From contig DAMH01000014.1 in NCBI GenBank assembly GCA_002499585.1, positions 4,413 through 9,489 of the forward strand: a stretch of 5,077 bases of DNA. Direction: 5' to 3'. The notes under the pieces are model-generated. The model was given only the letters and a program-made list of their open reading frames with translations. It had not been told where the DNA came from and did no database searches. Below, piece after piece: positions 1-5,077 of this stretch (the stretch's first letter is position 1; each line of letters begins with the position of its first letter). This stretch comes from Euryarchaeota archaeon UBA552. Lineage in GTDB: Archaea > Thermoplasmatota > Poseidoniia > Poseidoniales > Thalassarchaeaceae. Both the position numbers and the translations under genes were made by a program.

Positions 1-3000
1 GGAATCGGTGACTTGGAATCCCTGTCGATGGCAGGTTTTGACGACGCGGGAGTTGTCGATGACGGTCGTCGATGGGGCTTCATGAAATCTGCCGATGTGG
101 CTTCGATCGCCATGAACCCGGCCGTGTCTTGGATAAGTCCGTTGGCAACAATCCTACCGTCCAACGACGAAGTTAGGGATCACACAGAGTCGGAAGATGT
201 GGCAGCTTGGTTCTCCTCAACCTTGGATGGCTCTGGACAGATACTTGCCGTGGGGGACTCAGGAATTGATCACGATCATGGCGATTTCGGTTCAAGGATT
301 ATCTCAAGGACATCAGTCACACCCGGTGACAGCTCGACCGCAGACGGATCGGGCCACGGAACACACGTGGCCTGTACAGCCGCTGGATCCGGCTTCAGAA
401 GCAATGGACAGTATGCCGGGGTGGCGCCAGAAGTGGAGATAGTTTTCCAAGCCATGGAGGATGACGATTCAGGCGGCCTCTACAGCTACGGTATAGACAC
501 CATGCTCACGCAGGCCTACAACAACGCAGCACGGTTCCACACCAACAGCTGGGGGTCAGGTTCTGGTTTCGGAAGTTACACCACATCTGCGGAAGACGCT
601 GACGACAGAATCAGCACATGGGATCAATACTGGCAGTACGACGGCATGACGGTCTTGTTTTCAGCAGGAAACGAGGGAAGCAATGGAATCTCACCGCCTG
701 CCACGGCAAAAAATGTGATCGCGGTGGGTGCGCACCAAAACAGATACGGTGGTGCACCAGACGCAATGTATCCGTACAGCAGCGAGGGACCAACCGATGA
801 TGGGAGGATAAAACCCGATGTCATTGCACCGGGAATGTATGTTCGATCCTGTCTTGCTCAAGAGTCAGGAGGCTCGGGTCAACTTGGACAGTGGTATGAA
901 GAGTCCAGTGGAACATCCATGGCGACGCCCGCTGCTGCCGGCGCCTCAATACTAATACGAGAGTACCTGATGGAAATTGCAGATCGACCAGCGCCCCAGG
1001 CCTCACTCATCAAGGCGATGTTAATACTCGGCGCAGAGGATGTCGGAGCGCAGAACATACCAAACAACGTCGAGGGTTGGGGACGGATCGATCTCGTGAA
1101 CAGCTTGGTCCCTGACTCGGACGTAGGTATCTTTGTTGATGATCGACACAGGTTAAGAAGCGGTGAAAGTGATGAATACACATTTGACATCACACGTTCA
1201 GGAGAGCCCTTGAAGATCGTTTTAGCTTGGTCTGATTACCCTGGTTCCTCCGCTTCGACAGATCAACTGAGGAACGATTTAGACCTGGAAGTCACAGCAC
1301 CGGATGGCGTTACTACTTACTTGGGCAATGTATTCTCACAAGGCCGATCAACGACCGGTGGACAGGCGGATTCGACCAACAATGTGGAAGTTGTTTTGAT
1401 TCCGTCTGCCTCAGTTGGCACTTGGACTGTACGGGTTAGTGATGTCTATCATTCCGGTGCCAGGCAATATCAGCCTTATTCGATTGCTTTGAGGGGTGTC
1501 AACGTAAATGACCTATCTCCGGATGCCACAATAGACCCCGAGAGTTTCTTCCTGTCTACTCCGATTCCACAAGTCGGGGAGACTGTCACACTGGGTGCTA
1601 CGGTTGTCAATGCCGGTGCCGGCTCAGTGCCATCTCTGTCGGTCACTGCGTCTGCAGCAGGCCAACCCCTCGGAGTACAGACCATATCTCTGGCACCTGG
1701 AGAAACAGAAGACCTCGAATGGGATTGGAACCCGCCCTCGTCGGGGAACATCCAAATTAGCATAGAGGTGGACCCCACGGATCAGGTAGAGGAATCGTCC
1801 GAAGATAACAATCTATTCTCAACAGTTGTAGTTGTCAGCGAGCCGGGTGTAAGAGTCGACACCGAAACCCCAAATCCGATAATGACCGCACCCAGGGGCA
1901 CATCAACCTTCGAGATCCTGCTGACCAACACTGCGCTGTTCCCGACGAACGCCTCAATTTCAGCCTCCAATGCCGTCAGACTTTCGGATGGGTCAGTCAT
2001 GCCTTGGTACAGCTCTTTCTCTCAGACACAGGTTCAACTAAATGCCTCAGAGACCGAGACACTTTCCTTTGCTTTGACACACCCAAACCCTCCAGAACCT
2101 GGAATTTACAGGATTATACTGACAGGGACCGACATCGAAAACGATGTTACGAGCGAATTAATCATGAAGATGACGGTCAGGTCGTTTCCAGATGTAGAAA
2201 TGAGGGTGCCAGGGGGAATATTGGCGATCGATGCCTTCGAACCCACAAGAGCATCCCTGCAACTTACGAATGAGGGGAATGGACCTCAAACATTCGACCT
2301 GGCACTGCAAGCACCAGCAGGCTGGAGGGCGACTTTGGATAATTTGGGAACATTCGTAGACTCGACTCACGGCTCGACAGGCATTCTCGCCCAAGGCACT
2401 TCAAGAACCATCGATATAACCCTCACTCCTCCTTCTGTTGTCGTAACTGCGGGCATCCAAATGAATGCCCAGCTGACTATTGCCGCCAGAACTACCGACG
2501 ATGTATGGGTCGAGGACATACCTCTCCTGGTAGCCGCTGAAGACAATCTCAGGATGACTCCGCCATCTGGAGGGGCTGACTCCCAGATTCGACCTGATGA
2601 GACCCACGAGTTGCCAATTCAAATTGTAAATGAAGGAAATCGGGATGTCTCCATAACACCTCAGATCATATCCCTGCCCGGAGGATGGACCAGCCTCTCG
2701 AACACCCAGACGATAACGATTGACAAAGGCTCTTCGTCAATATGGGATTTCACGATACAAGGGAACGGACTTGCAACCGGGGGAACTGCTAAAATTCGCT
2801 TTCTGACTCAAGACGGTGAAGCATTCCTCTGGAATCGTACCATCGACGTAACCTCCGGTGCTCTGCCAATTCTCTCTTTCAATTCCATAGTAACCGCCGA
2901 CGGCTCCACCTCAACAAGCCCACTCGGCCTCGGGCAACTGCCTGTAGCCGAGCAATTCGATTTGTCCTGGACTTTGTCGAATCAAGGGCTGGGAACATGG

Positions 3001-3837
3001 TCACCGGATTCGGATTTAATCAGCCAAAGCGAAGGCTGGACGACTGTATGCGCCCCCATCTCCCCCGTAAGCCCGGGCGAGTCAACACTGGTTTGGTGCT
3101 CTGTCGTCATACCCGAATCTCAACCGGGCAACACAGAAATTCCGCTGACACTCAGATTGCAATCTGAGGGGCTACTCGCAATTGACACGGTTTCCATAAT
3201 GGTGAAACAGTCATCGATTGTATCATGGGAGATTCGCGGAAATCTCCCTGTGCTCAAAGACGGCGACAGCACAATGATCACTTTGGACGCAACAAACCTA
3301 GGGAACACACCCATCAACAGCATGCTTCTACTTGAAACCCCAGCCGGATGGAATCACGACTTCTTCGGAGGTTCGATCCTTTCGTTATCCCCCGGGGAAT
3401 CCAGATCCGTCGAGTTGTACATCACGGCTGGGAAATCCAATGGCCCCATCACTCTAGACCTCCAGGGCGGATCATCAATCGAAGGATCACAATTCGACAT
3501 CCCGCTGCAGGTGCGTACTGACGATTCATCAGCAGCACTTTCATTCGTGGCGATTCTCGCCGGATTGGTACTGATCGGGCTCGGAGGGGCATTTGCTGTC
3601 TTGAAATACCGTGAAACCAAGAAGTCAACAAACCCAGGGGCACAGCCAGAATCCAGCAGTATCGAGGAGATACCGTGCTTCCTCTGCGACTCACCTGTGA
3701 CCGACGGCGATGCACTGGCGTGCATCGAGTGCGGAGCTAGATACCACAAACATGGCCAAACAAACAACTGCGATGTCAACGAGATGCAACAGTGTGTAAA
3801 CTGCGGGGCATCCCGGGACTTGCTCGTAAACGCCTGA
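1..3837 (+). CDS. Membrane-anchored KP-43-like subtilisin (S8) protease with Ig-like repeats and a zinc-finger tail, 5'-partial
   Basis: Predicted extracellular serine endopeptidase anchored in the membrane. The frame is open to base 1 and no signal peptide is visible, so the true start lies upstream; TTG at 13 and ATG at 28 are internal. Residue n begins at base 10+3n. Residues 1-60 look like the end of a propeptide. The S8 catalytic domain spans about 65-366, with Asp82 (GDSG), His115 (HGTHV), oxyanion Asn220 (SAGNEG) and Ser302 (SGTSMATP), so activity is expected. NSWG at 178-181 and the GRIKPDVIAPG block fit KP-43-type enzymes. The beta-sandwich usual after that catalytic domain covers about 370-495 (LAWSDYPG, NDLDLEV). 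A CARDB domain follows at 504-608 (ending EDNN), then weaker Ig/NEW3-like repeats at about 612-724, 727-841, 842-948, 951-1065 and 1067-1168. A membrane helix lies at about 1173-1197, followed by basic residues and a Cys-rich tail. The protease call is firm; the borders of the later repeats are approximate. Confidence 0.93.
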   Translation, partial: GIGDLESLSMAGFDDAGVVDDGRRWGFMKSADVASIAMNPAVSWISPLATILPSNDEVRDHTESEDVAAWFSSTLDGSGQILAVGDSGIDHDHGDFGSRIISRTSVTPGDSSTADGSGHGTHVACTAAGSGFRSNGQYAGVAPEVEIVFQAMEDDDSGGLYSYGIDTMLTQAYNNAARFHTNSWGSGSGFGSYTTSAEDADDRISTWDQYWQYDGMTVLFSAGNEGSNGISPPATAKNVIAVGAHQNRYGGAPDAMYPYSSEGPTDDGRIKPDVIAPGMYVRSCLAQESGGSGQLGQWYEESSGTSMATPAAAGASILIREYLMEIADRPAPQASLIKAMLILGAEDVGAQNIPNNVEGWGRIDLVNSLVPDSDVGIFVDDRHRLRSGESDEYTFDITRSGEPLKIVLAWSDYPGSSASTDQLRNDLDLEVTAPDGVTTYLGNVFSQGRSTTGGQADSTNNVEVVLIPSASVGTWTVRVSDVYHSGARQYQPYSIALRGVNVNDLSPDATIDPESFFLSTPIPQVGETVTLGATVVNAGAGSVPSLSVTASAAGQPLGVQTISLAPGETEDLEWDWNPPSSGNIQISIEVDPTDQVEESSEDNNLFSTVVVVSEPGVRVDTETPNPIMTAPRGTSTFEILLTNTALFPTNASISASNAVRLSDGSVMPWYSSFSQTQVQLNASETETLSFALTHPNPPEPGIYRIILTGTDIENDVTSELIMKMTVRSFPDVEMRVPGGILAIDAFEPTRASLQLTNEGNGPQTFDLALQAPAGWRATLDNLGTFVDSTHGSTGILAQGTSRTIDITLTPPSVVVTAGIQMNAQLTIAARTTDDVWVEDIPLLVAAEDNLRMTPPSGGADSQIRPDETHELPIQIVNEGNRDVSITPQIISLPGGWTSLSNTQTITIDKGSSSIWDFTIQGNGLATGGTAKIRFLTQDGEAFLWNRTIDVTSGALPILSFNSIVTADGSTSTSPLGLGQLPVAEQFDLSWTLSNQGLGTWSPDSDLISQSEGWTTVCAPISPVSPGESTLVWCSVVIPESQPGNTEIPLTLRLQSEGLLAIDTVSIMVKQSSIVSWEIRGNLPVLKDGDSTMITLDATNLGNTPINSMLLLETPAGWNHDFFGGSILSLSPGESRSVELYITAGKSNGPITLDLQGGSSIEGSQFDIPLQVRTDDSSAALSFVAILAGLVLIGLGGAFAVLKYRETKKSTNPGAQPESSSIEEIPCFLCDSPVTDGDALACIECGARYHKHGQTNNCDVNEMQQCVNCGASRDLLVNA
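3529..3603 (+). other. C-terminal transmembrane helix of the protease
   Basis: Residues 1173-1197 form a continuous hydrophobic stretch rich in Ala, Leu, Ile, Val and Gly. It is preceded by an acidic segment (TDDSS) and followed by KYRETKK. The positive-inside rule therefore places the protease and its repeats outside the cell and the last ~75 residues in the cytoplasm. It is the only membrane-length segment in the visible part of the protein. Confidence 0.88.
3676..3804 (+). other. Cys/His-rich RING/PHD-like zinc-binding module in the cytoplasmic tail
   Basis: Residues 1222-1264 hold Cys1222, Cys1225, Cys1237, Cys1240, His1245, His1247, Cys1253, Cys1261 and Cys1264. The spacing is CX2C-X11-CX2C-X4-H-X7-C-X7-CX2C, enough ligands for two zinc ions. 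The stretch DGDALACIECGARYHKHG resembles the 'GD-x-C-x2-CG-x2-YH' core of the prokaryotic RING finger family (Prok-RING_1). The usual Cys three residues after that His is absent: Gly1248 is there, so His1247 or Cys1253 must supply the sixth ligand if the fold is a cross-brace. Two ordinary zinc ribbons are the alternative. Zinc binding is well supported by the spacing; partner binding or ubiquitin-type activity is not shown. Confidence 0.68.
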
Positions 3838-3871
3838 TTCGATGCTAACACAGTCCGAAAGGCCGAAGCCC

Positions 3872-3883
3872 TTAGATTAGTTA
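3872..3883 (+). promoter_or_regulatory. Candidate archaeal TATA-like box for a leaderless transcript
   Basis: The AT-rich patch TTAGATTAGTTA is centred about 26 bases before the GTG at 3903, where an archaeal TATA box sits relative to the transcription start. No GGAGG-like ribosome binding site precedes the GTG; the adjacent bases are pyrimidine-rich (CCCTCCCT). This fits transcription starting at or next to the start codon. A short purine run (CCGAAAGG, 3854-3861) lies roughly where a BRE would be. The match to the TATA consensus is weak because of the internal G residues. A small GGC-CGAA-GCC hairpin is possible at 3861-3870, but no T-run follows, so no terminator is called for the upstream gene and read-through is possible. 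Confidence 0.4.
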
Positions 3884-3902
3884 GGACACGCTAGCCCTCC
3901 CT

Positions 3903-3974
3903 GTGAAGACCCGTTCTGTTACACTTGTCACGGTTCTAATCGTCCTCGCTGCACTGGCTCCGAGTGTTGCTGCA
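3903..3974 (+). other. Signal peptide of the secreted Ig-repeat protein
   Basis: The first 24 residues have the three parts of a Sec signal peptide: a short basic start (VKTR), a hydrophobic core (VTLVTVLIVLAALA), and a small-residue cleavage site (PSVAA before DVD). Cleavage is likely after Ala23 or Ala24, and the mature protein then begins with acidic residues. There is no Cys at the site, so it is not a lipoprotein, and no twin-arginine motif. Confidence 0.88.
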
Positions 3975-5077
3975 GATGTAGATCCTCAACTATCCACCCC
4001 GGATTTGGACCTGCCAGCGACGACGAGCGATCCTGCCGTTTACAAGATCACAATCAGGAACAACGGAGATGACGATATGACATACTCTCTGCAGACCCAA
4101 CAAGGTACGGGCTGCCAGGGTTTCACATCAACCGTCGATTCACCGACCGGAAGCGTCAATTCTAACAGTGAGGAGTTAGTAGACCTCACTGTTTCAGTCG
4201 ACGATTCTGCATCGGGTGACTGTGAGACCACCCTGACCATAACAGCAACCGGGGGGACCAATCCAACTCCTCAATCTGACTCACTCACGGTGACAACAAC
4301 CTCGGAAGACGGAGGACTGTACTCCGTGGTCCTGACAACGGGCGACCTAACCAAAGAATACGACTTAGATGGCGACACCATCGATTGGATTGTGAACGTT
4401 GAGAATAACGGAGATCAACAAGCAACAATTCAGCTGGCCGTCGAAAATGACAGCGATTGCGATTCAAATGACGACTCGGTTTCCGCAGAGGTCAGTCCAA
4501 CGACCGTGAGCCTCAATTCTGGCGACGATGAGAACGTTGATTTCATCATCACCCTCGATGATGAGGGAGAAACTGATGCGGGTGAGCATTGTTTCATACT
4601 CCGGGCCACTGTGAACAACGACCCAAGTCCAGATCAGGCCGAGGATAACCTGACACTGACCGGCATCGTACCCCAAATCAGATCCTGTGAGAACTCAATG
4701 GACTGGGGTTTCGTGAACCTTCAGCCAGGTCAAACCAGCCAAGTAAACAACTTCCAAGTCAGCAATACCGGGAACACGGCCTGGACAGCCTCCATGCAGG
4801 CCCAAAGCGTTGGGGGAGAGGATATCGACGGCTGGGTCTCTTTCGACAGTCCGACCAGCAAAATACTGGCCGAGCCCGGTGACAATGGAGATACCTTCAC
4901 ATTCAGTTTTGACATAACACCCGACTCTTCCATTGAATCCGGTTCCAGCGTAGACATCAGGATAATGGCCAAGGCAGGATCCTCGATCGGATGTGAATCT
5001 ACTGTCACAGTCAAACTTGGACAAATTCACGCAGCAGACCTGGCACTCAACACGGGATCGATCTCCAACGTTCAGCC
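3903..5077 (+). CDS. Secreted acidic protein with Ig-like (CARDB/NEW3-type) repeats, 3'-partial
   Basis: The first 391 codons of a larger exported protein of unknown function; there is no stop before the window end. GTG at 3903 is chosen because the frame has a stop at 3882-3884, no other start lies between, and the signal peptide begins exactly there. Three beta-sandwich repeats follow, at about 27-134, 139-254 and 256-372. The first two align by eye, with RNNGD/ENNGD turns, a central Cys, an SP-x-SVNS/SLNSG segment, a DLTVS/DFIIT strand and a second Cys. This is the pattern of CARDB/NEW3-like surface modules. Cysteines 71/107, 186/230 and 262/364 give one pair per repeat, suggesting disulfides. 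No enzymatic motif is visible. A binding, adhesive or surface-layer role is inference. The missing C-terminus may hold a membrane anchor or a catalytic domain. Confidence 0.85.
   Translation, partial: MKTRSVTLVTVLIVLAALAPSVAADVDPQLSTPDLDLPATTSDPAVYKITIRNNGDDDMTYSLQTQQGTGCQGFTSTVDSPTGSVNSNSEELVDLTVSVDDSASGDCETTLTITATGGTNPTPQSDSLTVTTTSEDGGLYSVVLTTGDLTKEYDLDGDTIDWIVNVENNGDQQATIQLAVENDSDCDSNDDSVSAEVSPTTVSLNSGDDENVDFIITLDDEGETDAGEHCFILRATVNNDPSPDQAEDNLTLTGIVPQIRSCENSMDWGFVNLQPGQTSQVNNFQVSNTGNTAWTASMQAQSVGGEDIDGWVSFDSPTSKILAEPGDNGDTFTFSFDITPDSSIESGSSVDIRIMAKAGSSIGCESTVTVKLGQIHAADLALNTGSISNVQ

Noticed and set aside
13..30. TTG at 13 or ATG at 28 as the true start of the protease
   Set aside because: The same frame is open to base 1, the sequence here already reads as the inside of a propeptide, and neither start gives a signal peptide, which this exported protein needs.
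879..1193. Minus-strand ORF of 104 codons opposite the catalytic serine region
   Set aside because: The plus strand here encodes the conserved SGTSMATP block; the reverse reading has no motif or signal and is a shadow.
2004..2273. Plus-strand ORF of 89 codons in an alternative frame
   Set aside because: It is wholly inside the stalk region of the protease, its translation is rich in Arg and Cys with no domain, and the main frame is continuous.
3354..3851. Minus-strand ORF of 165 codons opposite the protease C-terminus
   Set aside because: It lies opposite a well-supported coding frame (membrane helix and zinc motif), its translation shows no recognisable domain, and it has the composition of an antisense shadow.
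3858..3873. Hairpin as a transcription terminator for the protease gene
   Set aside because: The stem is only three or four pairs, and no T-rich tract follows, so neither a bacterial nor an archaeal terminator is supported.
4695..5030. Minus-strand ORFs of about 94-111 codons opposite the second gene
   Set aside because: Two overlapping antisense frames are open at once, neither has a recognisable domain, and the plus-strand frame continues the Ig-like repeats with their cysteines.

Overview
The window holds two long plus-strand genes in tandem, both cut by the window edges, with 65 bases between them. Both encode large exported proteins built mostly from immunoglobulin-like beta-sandwich repeats. 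The base composition is balanced. The first gene codes for a cell-surface subtilisin-family (S8) serine protease anchored by one C-terminal membrane helix. The second starts with GTG, has a clear signal peptide, and lacks a Shine-Dalgarno sequence. An AT-rich TATA-like patch is centred about 26 bases before that GTG, as expected for a leaderless archaeal transcript. Together these features suggest a planktonic archaeon, most likely of the Marine Group II / Poseidoniales (Thermoplasmatota) type. That assignment is inference from gene style, since no phylogenetic marker is present.

Bases 1-3837: a 5'-truncated protease. In order it has the end of a propeptide, a complete KP-43-like catalytic domain (Asp82, His115, Asn220, Ser302), the beta-sandwich that follows the catalytic domain in KP-43-type enzymes, and a CARDB domain. 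About five more Ig-like or NEW3-like repeats follow, then a transmembrane helix and a cytoplasmic tail with a Cys/His-rich module resembling a prokaryotic RING/PHD-like zinc finger. Residue n of this protein begins at base 10+3n throughout this annotation.

Bases 3838-3902: a short intergenic gap holding a candidate promoter and no convincing terminator. Bases 3903-5077: the first 391 codons of a very acidic secreted protein with three beta-sandwich repeats, each carrying one pair of cysteines. It runs off the window.

The two genes share orientation, export and Ig-like architecture, so they plausibly both contribute to the cell surface, one degrading protein and the other possibly binding or adhering. 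No RNA genes, CRISPR arrays, mobile elements or DNA-level repeats were seen. The most unusual feature is the protease's link from an extracellular catalytic domain through the membrane to a cytoplasmic zinc-finger-like tail.
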